The translations under genes were made by a program, and so were the position numbers. Positions 1 to 6,382 of a stretch of DNA of 9,498 nucleotides are shown one piece after another (the stretch's first letter is position 1; each line of letters begins with the position of its first letter). Origin of the DNA: Oscillospiraceae bacterium UBA4632 (lineage in GTDB: Bacteria > Bacillota > Clostridia > Oscillospirales > Oscillospiraceae); the NCBI GenBank assembly GCA_002405995.1, contig DHMW01000124.1:11200-20697 (forward strand), given 5' to 3'. The notes below the pieces were generated by a model. That model was not told where the DNA came from, searched no databases, and saw nothing but the letters and a program-made list of their open reading frames with translations.

Positions 1-236
1 TCCTCCATGGCGATGGAGGCGGACGGGCCGCCGATGCCGGTGGAGCAGACGGAGACCTTTTCGCCCAGCAGCGTGCCGGTGTAGGTGGTGTATTCGCGGT
101 TCTGCGCGACGAGGTGGGCATCGTCGAACAAAGCGGCGATGGAGGGGCAGCGGCCGGGGTCGCCGGGGAGGATGACATAGCGGCCGACCTCGCCCTTGGC
201 GCAGTGGATATGATAAAGACGTTCCAGTTCGTGCAT
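1..236 (-). CDS. udp: Uridine phosphorylase, N-terminal part (runs off left edge)
   Basis: The reverse strand encodes 78 complete residues before the window ends; the C-terminal two thirds is missing. Uridine phosphorylase cleaves uridine with phosphate to uracil and ribose-1-phosphate in cytoplasmic pyrimidine salvage. Seen directly: a PGDPGR phosphate-binding loop (residues 24-29), an NREYTTY segment (46-52) corresponding to the HREFTTW segment of the E. coli enzyme, and STGIGGPSASIAMEE (from residue 65), which closely matches STGIGGPSTSIAVEE of E. coli Udp. Family knowledge: the Gly and Arg of the loop and the following Arg bind phosphate in the hexameric NP-I fold. The ATG at 236-234 is supported by AGGAG at 250-246, nine bases upstream, and by a promoter further upstream. 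Other NP-I nucleoside phosphorylases are possible, but the STGIGGPS block favours uridine phosphorylase. Confidence 0.88.
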   Translation of the reverse strand, partial: MHELERLYHIHCAKGEVGRYVILPGDPGRCPSIAALFDDAHLVAQNREYTTYTGTLLGEKVSVCSTGIGGPSASIAME

Positions 237-285
237 GATCTGACACTCCTTTTGCAGAAATACAGCGCGTAAAAAATAATATCCT

Positions 286-314
286 ATTATAGCAGGCGAA
301 CGCGCGATGCGCAA
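286..314 (-). promoter_or_regulatory. Sigma-A-type promoter for uridine phosphorylase
   Basis: On the reverse strand a perfect TATAAT (291-286) is preceded by TGC, giving an extended -10 (TGnTATAAT). A TTGCGC -35-like hexamer (314-309) lies at exactly 17 bp. Transcription would start near 279 and leave a leader of about 40 nt before the ATG at 236. The leader is A/T-rich and shows no riboswitch-like structure that I can recognise. Confidence 0.75.
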
Positions 315-348
315 GGGGACAGAAGGACGGCGGGCGCAAAAAGATGGC

Positions 349-377
349 TTGAATTTCGGACACGATATGGCTATAAT
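349..377 (+). promoter_or_regulatory. Sigma-A-type promoter for the HAD phosphatase
   Basis: TTGAAT (349-354) and a perfect TATAAT (372-377) are separated by exactly 17 bp, in an otherwise GC-rich stretch. Transcription would begin near 384, about 28 nt before the ATG at 412. This rules out the longer open frame beginning at 307 as the translated product and fixes the start at 412. Confidence 0.8.
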
Positions 378-411
378 GATGCCGCAAAACGAGCAAAGCG
401 AGGAAAAAACG

Positions 412-1062
412 ATGCGATACGACACAGTGCTTTTCGATATGGATGGGACGCTGCTCGACACGCTGGAGGATATCCTGAACGCGGCAAACCATACGCTGCG
501 CGCGCTGGGGTATCCCGAGCGGACGCTTGCGGAGATGCGGCGGTTCGTGGGCAACGGCGCGGAGATGCAGATGCGCCGCGCGCTGGGGCCGGAGGCGGAC
601 GAGGAGACGGTGCGGCGAGCGCTTGCGCTCTACAAGCCCTACTACGCAGCGCACTGCCAGATCAGGACGAAGCCCTACGCGGGGCTGGCGGAGCTGCTGG
701 CGGAGCTGAAGGGCAGGGGCTTCCGGCTGGCGGTGGTGTCGAACAAGCCGGACGAGGCGGTGAAGCCGCTGGCGCGGCAGCATTTCGGCACGCTGCTGGA
801 TGCGGCGCTGGGCGAGACGGCGCAGCGGCGGCGCAAGCCCGCGCCCGACATGGTGAACGACGCGCTCAGGGCGCTGGGCGCGGAGAAATCGCGCGCGGTA
901 TACGTCGGCGACAGCGAGGTGGACATCGAGACGGCGAAAAATGCGGGGATCGCGTGCATTTCGGTGTGCTGGGGCTTTCGCGACAGGGAACAGCTCATCG
1001 CAGCGGGCGCGGAGAAGATCGCGGCGAACGCGGCGGAGCTGAAGGAGCTGCTGGAACAATAA
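412..1062 (+). CDS. HAD-superfamily hydrolase, phosphoglycolate phosphatase-like
   Basis: A 216-residue cytoplasmic phosphatase of HAD subfamily IA, probably acting on 2-phosphoglycolate or another small phosphoester such as a pyrophosphate or sugar phosphate. All four HAD motifs are visible. Motif I is DMDGT (residues 9-13, nucleophile D9 and acid/base D11). Motif II is VVSNK (S110). Motif III is the lysine in RKPAP (K142). Motif IV is GDSEVD (D167, D171, Mg2+ binding). Residues from about 15 to 90 form the helical cap expected of the Gph/PpaX group. The start at 412 is chosen because GAGG at 400-403 is 8 nt upstream and the promoter at 349-377 lies between it and earlier starts. The length fits Gph (about 215-250 aa). 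The gene is monocistronic, with its own promoter and terminator, and is the last recognisable host gene before the prophage. The exact substrate cannot be read from sequence. Confidence 0.9.
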   Translation: MRYDTVLFDMDGTLLDTLEDILNAANHTLRALGYPERTLAEMRRFVGNGAEMQMRRALGPEADEETVRRALALYKPYYAAHCQIRTKPYAGLAELLAELKGRGFRLAVVSNKPDEAVKPLARQHFGTLLDAALGETAQRRRKPAPDMVNDALRALGAEKSRAVYVGDSEVDIETAKNAGIACISVCWGFRDREQLIAAGAEKIAANAAELKELLEQ

Positions 1063-1084
1063 CGGGATCACGAAAAAGCGGCGG

Positions 1085-1128
1085 GGACCGGCGCATGGGC
1101 AGGATGGCTCATGCGCCGGTCCTTTTTT
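1085..1128 (+). terminator. Strong intrinsic terminator after the HAD phosphatase
   Basis: A perfect 13-bp stem (1085-1097 with 1110-1122), rich in GC at its base, encloses a 12-nt loop and is followed at once by six T (1123-1128). It closes the phosphatase transcription unit 22 nt after the stop codon and insulates the prophage late operon from host transcription. On the other strand the T-run (opposite 1073-1077) is 7 nt from the stem, so activity from the right would be weaker. Confidence 0.93.
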
Positions 1129-1162
1129 GTGCGGGGGGAAAAATAAAAAATTTCGGAAGCGG

Positions 1163-1178
1163 TGCACGAAAACGTGCA
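1163..1178. promoter_or_regulatory. Short palindrome upstream of the terminase genes
   Basis: TGCACG (1163-1168), AAAA, CGTGCA (1173-1178) is a perfect 6-bp inverted repeat with a 4-nt spacer. It lies between the host terminator and the small terminase start, next to an A/T-rich patch (1138-1153). It could be an operator, a recognition site for a late-gene activator or for terminase, or an RNA hairpin. No convincing sigma-A promoter for the late operon is visible in 1129-1227, so transcription may depend on a phage-encoded activator. The function is not established. Confidence 0.35.
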
Positions 1179-1227
1179 ACAAACCGGGGGGTGCGCGGTA
1201 AGGGTGAAACGCAAGGGAGGGAAGAGC

Positions 1228-1545
1228 GTGGCAAAAAAGGAGATCGGGCGCGGAGATGTGATCGAGGCGCTGGCAAAGCTTGCCTTCGGGCGGGTGAACC
1301 GCGGGGTGGAGCTGACGTATCTGGAAAAGGCGACGCCGCAGCGGATCCGGCAGATGGATCTTTCGGCGGTGGCGGAGTTCAAGCGAGGCAGCAACGGCAC
1401 AGTAGAGGTGAAGTTCATCGACCGCGTGAAGGCGCTGGAGGCGCTGTATGAAATGCTGGGCAGTGGCGGGGACGAGGACGAGACGGAGGCGTTTTTCCGC
1501 GCGCTGGAGGAGGCGGGAGAGGAGGGGACGCATCCGGCATGGTGA
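1228..1545 (+). CDS. Phage terminase small subunit (XtmA-like, short form)
   Basis: A 105-residue protein. Small terminases bind the phage DNA packaging site and deliver it to the large subunit. Visible evidence is its position immediately before and overlapping the large terminase by 7 bp (shared ATGGTGA), and a C-terminal block around residues 46-73 (LSAVAEFKRGSNGTVEVKF and following DRVKALEALYEML). This resembles the C-terminal oligomerisation segment of Terminase_2/XtmA proteins. The frame is open from a GTG at 1162, but the GTG at 1228 is chosen because GGAGGG at 1215-1220 sits 7 nt upstream and a run of basic residues follows. The usual N-terminal helix-turn-helix block (LTxKQxxF...NATxAAxxAGY) is not evident, so DNA binding may use another element or the central oligomer. 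The C-terminus is acidic (GDEDETEAFFRALEEAGEE). Confidence 0.75.
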   Translation: MAKKEIGRGDVIEALAKLAFGRVNRGVELTYLEKATPQRIRQMDLSAVAEFKRGSNGTVEVKFIDRVKALEALYEMLGSGGDEDETEAFFRALEEAGEEGTHPAW

Positions 1546-2795
1546 GGCGGTTTTCCGCAAAGCAGAGGACGGCGATGACGTGGTGGGCGCAGGAGAAATT
1601 CCGCGGGTGCGACGCGATCATCTGCGACGGGGCGGTGCGCAGCGGGAAGACGCTGGCGCTGGGGATCGGATTTTTCCTGTGGGCGATGAGATGCTTTGAC
1701 GGCAGGCAGTTTGCCCTGTGCGGCAAGACGGTGACCGCGCTGCGGCGCAACGTGCTGCGCGAGCTGCTGCCGTGGCTCACGGCGCTGGGCTTTGACTGCG
1801 AGGAGAGGCGGAGCGAGAGCCTGCTGACCGTGCGACGGGGAAAACGGGAAAACCGCTTCTATCTCTTCGGCGGACGCGACGAGGGCAGCGCGGCGCTCAT
1901 CCAGGGCGCGACGCTGGCGGGAGTGCTGTTCGACGAGGCGGCGCTGATGCCGCGCTCGTTCATCGAGCAGGCGGGCGCGCGGTGCAGCGTGGCGGGCAGC
2001 AGGCTGTGGTTCTCGTGCAACCCGGAGGGGCCGCAGCACTGGTTCTACCGCGAGTGGATATTGAAGGCGGAGGAGCGCGGCGCGCTGTATCTGCACTTTA
2101 CGATGGAGGACAACCCCTCGCTTTCCCCGCGCGTGCGGGCGAGGTACGAGCGGATGTACAGCGGGACGTTTTACCGGCGCTTCGTGCTGGGCGAGTGGAC
2201 GGCGGCGAAGGGGCTGATCTACGACTTTTTTACCCCGGAGGAATATTGCAGGGCGGCGCCGGACAAGCCGTGGGACAGGGTGAGGATATCCGTGGATTAC
2301 GGGACGGTGAATCCGGCGAGCTTCGGACTGTGGGCGCGCAGGGACGGCGTGTGGTACCGCGTGAGGGAATATTACTACGATTCGCGCAGAGAGGGGCGGC
2401 AGAAAACGGACGCGGAGTACGTGGAGGATCTGCGGCGCTTTGCGGACGGAGAGACGGTGGAGAAGGTGATCGTCGATCCGTCGGCGGCAAGCTTTATCGA
2501 GGCGGTGCGGCGCGCAGGCTTTCCCGTGATGCGGGCGGACAACAATGTGAGCGACGGGCTGCGGGTGACGGCGAATCTTCTGAAGCAGGGAAGGATCGTG
2601 ATCTGCGAGGGCTGCGAAAGCTGCCTGGACGAGATCGCGCAGTACTGCTGGGAGGACGGCGGGGCGGGACATGACCGCCCGAGGAAGGAGCACGACCACG
2701 CAATGGACGAGATGCGCTACTTTGCGATGTCAGTAGCCCCGAGAGAGCGCGGCGGGGCGCTGGCGCTGCGCGCGGTGGAGCGCACGGCGCGCTGA
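1539..2795 (+). CDS. Phage terminase large subunit (ATPase/nuclease, XtmB-like)
   Basis: A 418-residue packaging motor that translocates DNA into the prohead using ATP and cuts the concatemer. The N-terminal ATPase has Walker A GAVRSGKT (residues 31-38), Walker B VLFDEA (129-134, D132 and catalytic E133) and a coupling segment SCNPEGP (159-165). The C-terminal RNase H-like nuclease shows the expected acidic residues: D253 in ISVDYGT, D313 in VIVDPS and D390 in HAMDEMRYF. The length fits the Terminase_3/Terminase_6C group of PBSX-like phages (about 420-430 aa), so it appears complete and catalytically competent. Its ATG overlaps the stop of the small subunit by 7 bp, suggesting translational coupling. 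It is followed 26 bp later by the portal gene, its docking partner. Confidence 0.95.
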   Translation: MVRRFSAKQRTAMTWWAQEKFRGCDAIICDGAVRSGKTLALGIGFFLWAMRCFDGRQFALCGKTVTALRRNVLRELLPWLTALGFDCEERRSESLLTVRRGKRENRFYLFGGRDEGSAALIQGATLAGVLFDEAALMPRSFIEQAGARCSVAGSRLWFSCNPEGPQHWFYREWILKAEERGALYLHFTMEDNPSLSPRVRARYERMYSGTFYRRFVLGEWTAAKGLIYDFFTPEEYCRAAPDKPWDRVRISVDYGTVNPASFGLWARRDGVWYRVREYYYDSRREGRQKTDAEYVEDLRRFADGETVEKVIVDPSAASFIEAVRRAGFPVMRADNNVSDGLRVTANLLKQGRIVICEGCESCLDEIAQYCWEDGGAGHDRPRKEHDHAMDEMRYFAMSVAPRERGGALALRAVERTAR

Positions 2796-2821
2796 AAACG
2801 AGGGAAAAAGGAGAGGAAGGA

Positions 2822-3985
2822 ATGAAGAAGGAACAGCCAAAAAGGAGCACGGGCGGCGAGGCGGCGGTGCAGCTGCGCGGCGGCAGGGGACAGGCCTTCG
2901 GGCTGCTGGAGCGCTACGTGCCGCTGCTGGATGGGGAGACGGCGCTGTACCGGAGCATCCGAGAGGCGGTGCCGGTGGTGGATGCGGCGATCTGCAAGCT
3001 GGTGCGGCTGACGGGCGGCGTGCGCGTGCGCTGCGGGGAAGGAGACGCCGAGCGGGCGCTGGGACGGTTCCTGCGCACGGTGGACACGGGCAGAGGACAG
3101 AGAGGGCTGAACGCCTTTCTTGAATGCTACCTTGACGCGCTGCTGACGGGAGGACGGGCGCTGGGCGAGATCGTGCCGGATGCGGACGGACGCGGGATCG
3201 CAGCCGTGCTGTGCGCCGATGCGGCGCAGGCAGAGGTGCGCGAGGGGGACAGCCCGCTGGACTTTACCATCTGCGCGCGCGACGCGCTGGGGCGCAGCGT
3301 GCCGCTGGAGCATCAGGAGCTGCTGCTGTTCACGCCGCTCAATCCTGAGGCGGAGCACCCGTACGGCGTTTCGCTGCTGCGGTCGATGCCGTATCTGACG
3401 GGGCTGCTGCTGAAGATCTATGACGCGATGGGCAAGAACTGGGAGCGCTGCGGCAATGTGCGCTTCGCGGTCGTCTACAAGCCGCAGGACGGGGAAATGG
3501 ACCGCGCGGCAGCGCAGGAGCGCGCCGAACAGATCGCCGCGGAGTGGTCGCGGGCGATGCAGGAGGGCAGAAACGGCAGCGTGCGCGATTTTGTATCGGT
3601 GGGCGACGTGTCGATCCGGGCGATCGGCGCGGACAACCAGGTGCTGGACAGCGAAATGCCGGTGCGGCAGATCCTGGAGCAGCTGGTGGCAAAGACCGGG
3701 CTGCCGCCGTTTCTGCTGGGGCTGAGCTGGTCGAGCACGGAGCGCATGAGCGCGCAGCAGGCGGACCTGCTGACGAGCGAGATCACGGCGCTGCGGCGCA
3801 CGCTGGAGCCAGTGGTCGAGCGCATCTGCGCGCTGTGGCTGCGCATGCACGGCTGGGGCTGCAGCTTTGAGGTCGTGTGGGACGACATCAATTTGCAGGA
3901 CGAGGTGGAGGAAGCAAAGGCGGCGCTGTATTTGCAGCAGGCGCGGAAGCTGGAGATCGAAAACGGAAAAGCGGAGGGAAAATGA
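2822..3985 (+). CDS. Phage portal protein (PBSX XkdE/SPP1 gp6-type role)
   Basis: A 387-residue protein expected to form the dodecameric ring at one capsid vertex through which DNA enters and leaves. The assignment rests on order (directly after large terminase, before protease and capsid) and on portal-like sequence. There is an N-terminal helical part with SIREAVPVVDAAICKLVRL near residues 45-63, a central alpha/beta region with HPYGVSLLRSMPYLTGLL, and KTGLPPFLLGLSWSSTERMSAQQADLL near 290-320, which resembles the stem/crown segment of portals. The C-terminus is a charged helix. It is shorter than many portals (about 430-500 aa). Start ATG 2822 has AAGGAG at 2808-2813, 8 nt upstream. The stop overlaps the next start (ATGA, 3982-3985), so translation of the protease is probably coupled. 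Confidence 0.9.
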   Translation: MKKEQPKRSTGGEAAVQLRGGRGQAFGLLERYVPLLDGETALYRSIREAVPVVDAAICKLVRLTGGVRVRCGEGDAERALGRFLRTVDTGRGQRGLNAFLECYLDALLTGGRALGEIVPDADGRGIAAVLCADAAQAEVREGDSPLDFTICARDALGRSVPLEHQELLLFTPLNPEAEHPYGVSLLRSMPYLTGLLLKIYDAMGKNWERCGNVRFAVVYKPQDGEMDRAAAQERAEQIAAEWSRAMQEGRNGSVRDFVSVGDVSIRAIGADNQVLDSEMPVRQILEQLVAKTGLPPFLLGLSWSSTERMSAQQADLLTSEITALRRTLEPVVERICALWLRMHGWGCSFEVVWDDINLQDEVEEAKAALYLQQARKLEIENGKAEGK

Positions 3986-4914
3986 GCATGGATGTGAAAA
4001 AAGAGGGCGCGCAGCTGCCGCCTGACGCGGCCGGCGGACAGGAAATGACGCAGATCAACCGCTTTGCAAGGCGGGCGCTGGCGGAGGACGAGGTATACAC
4101 CTTTGCCGTGCGGCTGTGCGACAACGAGGTGGACCGCGACGGCGAGCGCTTTCCGCGCGCGACGCTGGAGGAGCTGGGCGAGCTGTTCCCCGGCAGGAGC
4201 GGCATCTTTGACCACGAGTGGAGCGCAAAGGGACAGACGGCGCGCATCTACCGCACGGAGATCGTGGACGAGGACGGCGAGACGGAGACGGGCGAGGGAC
4301 GCTGCTATCTCAAGGGCTGGGCCTATATGCTGCGCGAGGGGAACGAGAGGCTGATCGCGGAGATCGAGGGCGGCATCAAAAAAGAGGTGAGCGTTGGGTG
4401 CAGCGTGAAGCGCTGCGTGTGCTCGGTCTGCGGGGAGGAGCTGGGCAGCTGCGCGCACCGCAAGGGCGAGCGCTACGGCGGAAAGCTCTGCTGCGGCGAG
4501 CTGCTGGAGGCGCAGGACGCCTACGAGTGGAGCTTTGTCGCCGTGCCGGCGCAGCCGAGAGCGGGCGTGATGAAGCGCCGCGGCGGCGAGGGCGGAACGC
4601 TCAAGGCGCTGGTGGAGCGGCGCGGGTCGCAGGCGCAGGCGCGCGAGCTGGAGCGGCTCGAGAAGCAGGCGGCGCTCGGCAGGGGCTATCTTGAAACGCT
4701 GCGCGCCGAGGTGAAGCGCTGGATGCTGACGGCAGAGAAGGACGCGGACGGCGCGGTGCTCGGGACGATGGTGGAAAAGCTCGACGAGGGCGAGCTGCGC
4801 GAGCTGGAGCGCATCTACCGCGCAAAGGCGGCAAGGCGGCTGGGGCTGCGCACACAGCTGCGCTACGGCGAGGAGAAAACGGCGGCGGAGGACGAGAGCG
4901 ACTTCCGTGTGTAA
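3982..4914 (+). CDS. Putative capsid maturation protease with Cys/His cluster and helical (scaffold-like) tail
   Basis: A 310-residue protein in the XkdF position between portal and capsid. Residues about 37-196 resemble prohead protease-like domains. A conserved-looking GIFDHEWSAKGQTARIY segment (H78), KKEVSVGCSV (S137) and AYEWSFVAVPAQ (E182) would supply a Ser-His-acid site, which I infer by analogy with S78 peptidases. Between S137 and E182 lies an unusual Cys/His cluster: C145, C147, C150, C157, H159, C170 and C171, with CSVCG and CAH suggesting a bound zinc. From about residue 200 the protein is highly charged and helical, resembling a scaffold. ATG 3982 overlaps the portal stop (ATGA). 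GGAGGG at 3973-3978 is only 3 nt away, so ATG 3988, 9 nt away, is a real alternative that shortens the protein by two residues. Catalytic function is inferred, not proven. Confidence 0.75.
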   Translation: MSMDVKKEGAQLPPDAAGGQEMTQINRFARRALAEDEVYTFAVRLCDNEVDRDGERFPRATLEELGELFPGRSGIFDHEWSAKGQTARIYRTEIVDEDGETETGEGRCYLKGWAYMLREGNERLIAEIEGGIKKEVSVGCSVKRCVCSVCGEELGSCAHRKGERYGGKLCCGELLEAQDAYEWSFVAVPAQPRAGVMKRRGGEGGTLKALVERRGSQAQARELERLEKQAALGRGYLETLRAEVKRWMLTAEKDADGAVLGTMVEKLDEGELRELERIYRAKAARRLGLRTQLRYGEEKTAAEDESDFRV

Positions 4915-4916
4915 GC

Positions 4917-4937
4917 AAAAGGCGGAGACGCTTTTTT
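4917..4937 (+). terminator. Hairpin with T-run inside the operon, possible partial terminator or processing site
   Basis: AAAAGGCG (4917-4924) pairs with CGCTTTTT (4929-4936), including one G:U pair, around a GAGA tetraloop of GNRA type, and T continues to 4937. It begins 2 nt after the protease stop and lies 29 nt before the decoration-protein start, in the largest gap of the phage array. With four A:U pairs the stem is weak, so it may act as a partial terminator, a transcript-stabilising end or an RNase site. Confidence 0.45.
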
Positions 4938-4966
4938 GATATCAACAACTATCAGGGAGGAACAAA

Positions 4967-5320
4967 ATGAGCATTTCTTATCAGGGGATCGGCGAATGGT
5001 GCGCGACGCTCGGCTGCGGCGCGGACGTGAGCGAGGGCATGGTCGTCAAGGCGGCGGCAGGCGGCACGGCGGCGAAGTGCAGCGCGCAGGACGGCTTTAT
5101 CGGCGTGGTGCGCGCCGTCGGCGGCGACGGCAAGGCGTGCAGCGTGCAGCTGGGCGGGCTTGCAAGGGTGAGCTACAGCGGCGACACCGCGCCGGGCGTG
5201 GGCTACGGCAAGCTGAGCGCCGACGACGCCGGCGGCGTGAGCGTGGACGCGGCGAAGGGCAGAGAGTACCTGGTGCTTGCCGTGGACAGCGCGGCGAAGA
5301 CGGCGGTCATCAAGCTTTAA
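4967..5320 (+). CDS. Small capsid decoration/cement-like protein
   Basis: A 117-residue, Gly/Ala/Val-rich protein expected to be mostly beta-strand, located 12 bp before the major capsid gene. Decoration or cement proteins such as lambda gpD or DUF2190-type proteins commonly sit there and stabilise the capsid shell. Features seen include a DGFIGVVRAVGGDGKACSVQ segment followed by LGGLARVSYSG and a GREYLVLAVDSAAKTAVIKL ending, with no catalytic motif, signal peptide or membrane segment. The pattern (bypass of low-complexity Gly/Ala, then 'fiGvv...vqlgG...v') is like DUF2190 cement proteins, but the match is by eye. Start ATG 4967 has GGGAGG at 4955-4960, 6 nt upstream. A different small head protein cannot be excluded. 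Confidence 0.6.
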   Translation: MSISYQGIGEWCATLGCGADVSEGMVVKAAAGGTAAKCSAQDGFIGVVRAVGGDGKACSVQLGGLARVSYSGDTAPGVGYGKLSADDAGGVSVDAAKGREYLVLAVDSAAKTAVIKL

Positions 5321-5332
5321 GGAGGAGAACAA

Positions 5333-6364
5333 ATGGCATATCAGTATGAAAATGTGAAGCTCGAAAAGGGCATGTACGGGCAGAGCGGCAGAAGCTTTCT
5401 GAGCGTGCTGGAGGCAATGGACCCGAGCGAGAGCTACAGGGGTACGGCGCTCGAGGGGCTGGATGCCTTCCAGCGCCAGCTCAAGCGCTTTGACATCCAT
5501 GTCAAGGGCGCGGGCAGCGACATGGTGGAAAAGTTCTTCCACACGAGCGAAAGCTCTGTGTTGTTCCCGGAATTCGTCTCGCGCGTGGTGCGCCAGGGCA
5601 TGGAGAGCGATATCCTGCCCGATATCACCGCGACGGTGACGAATTTTGACGGCATGGATTACCGCTCCATCGCGTCGGTCCCGACGGACGACGACAAGGA
5701 GCTCAAGCGCGTGGAGGAGGGTGCGGGCATCCCGACCACCAGCATCCGCACGCAGGAGAATCTGGTGAAGCTCCACAAGCGCGGCAGAATGCTCGTGGCG
5801 TCCTATGAGGCCATCCGCTTCCAGCGACTGGACCTCTTTTCCGTGACGCTGCGCCAGATCGGCGCGTACATCGCGAGAATGCACCTCAAGGACGCCATCG
5901 GCGTGCTGATGAACGGCGACGGCAACAACAACGCCGCCGCAAGCTATACCGTCGGCGATGACGGCATCGGCGGCACGAAGGGCACGCTGAGCTACGACGC
6001 GCTGCTGGGCTTCTGGTCGCAGTTCGACCCCTACACGATGAACACGATGCTGATGGGCAGCGACATGATGCTGAGGATGCTCAAGCTCTCGGAATTTCAG
6101 AACCCGCTGACGGGGCTGAACTTCCAGGGCACGGGCACGCTCGCGACGCCGCTGGGCGCAAAGCTGCTGCGCACGAGCGTGATGCCCGCAGGCACGATCA
6201 TCGGCCTCGACAAGAATTACGCGCTTGAGCGCATCTGCGGCAGCGAGGTGCTGGTGGAGTACGACAAGCTGATCGACCGACAGCTCGAACGCGCGGCGAT
6301 CACAAGCATCTCCGGCTTTGCAAAGCCGTATCAGGACGCCTCGAAGGTGCTCAAGCTCCAGTAA
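5333..6364 (+). CDS. Major capsid protein (HK97 fold, XkdG-like position)
   Basis: A 343-residue protein that would assemble the icosahedral head. It lies after protease and decoration genes and before connectors, the canonical place. Sequence features fit HK97-fold capsids. A mobile N-terminal arm (residues 1-60) precedes FPEFVSRVVRQGME near 78-91 and a DYRSIASVPTDDDKELKRVEEGAGIP segment (E-loop-like and spine entry) near 109-134. RTQENLVKLHKRGRMLVASYEAI is followed by the P-domain helix region, an A-domain NGDGNNNAAASYTVGDDG insert, and a C-terminal region ending in RAAITSISGFAKPYQDA. Start ATG 5333 has GGAGGAG at 5321-5327, 5 nt away, the strongest ribosome binding site of the array along with the tube gene, consistent with high expression. 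A cleavage site for the upstream protease cannot be pinpointed; there is no obvious long delta domain. Confidence 0.9.
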   Translation: MAYQYENVKLEKGMYGQSGRSFLSVLEAMDPSESYRGTALEGLDAFQRQLKRFDIHVKGAGSDMVEKFFHTSESSVLFPEFVSRVVRQGMESDILPDITATVTNFDGMDYRSIASVPTDDDKELKRVEEGAGIPTTSIRTQENLVKLHKRGRMLVASYEAIRFQRLDLFSVTLRQIGAYIARMHLKDAIGVLMNGDGNNNAAASYTVGDDGIGGTKGTLSYDALLGFWSQFDPYTMNTMLMGSDMMLRMLKLSEFQNPLTGLNFQGTGTLATPLGAKLLRTSVMPAGTIIGLDKNYALERICGSEVLVEYDKLIDRQLERAAITSISGFAKPYQDASKVLKLQ

Positions 6365-6382
6365 GCGGAGGGAGAGACGGAT

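Noticed and set aside
307..411. N-terminal extension of the HAD phosphatase from ATG 307
   Set aside because: The forward promoter at 349-377 lies inside this extension, and the ribosome binding site at 400-403 serves ATG 412, where the HAD motif I begins within 9 residues as usual.
1068..2699. A 543-codon open frame on the reverse strand opposite the terminase genes
   Set aside because: It is a composition shadow: rich in Arg, Pro, Ala and His with no recognisable domain, and it runs antisense to a large terminase whose Walker and nuclease motifs are intact. Similar reverse frames at 2717-3850, 3475-4458, 4952-5884 and 7552-9192 are rejected for the same reason.
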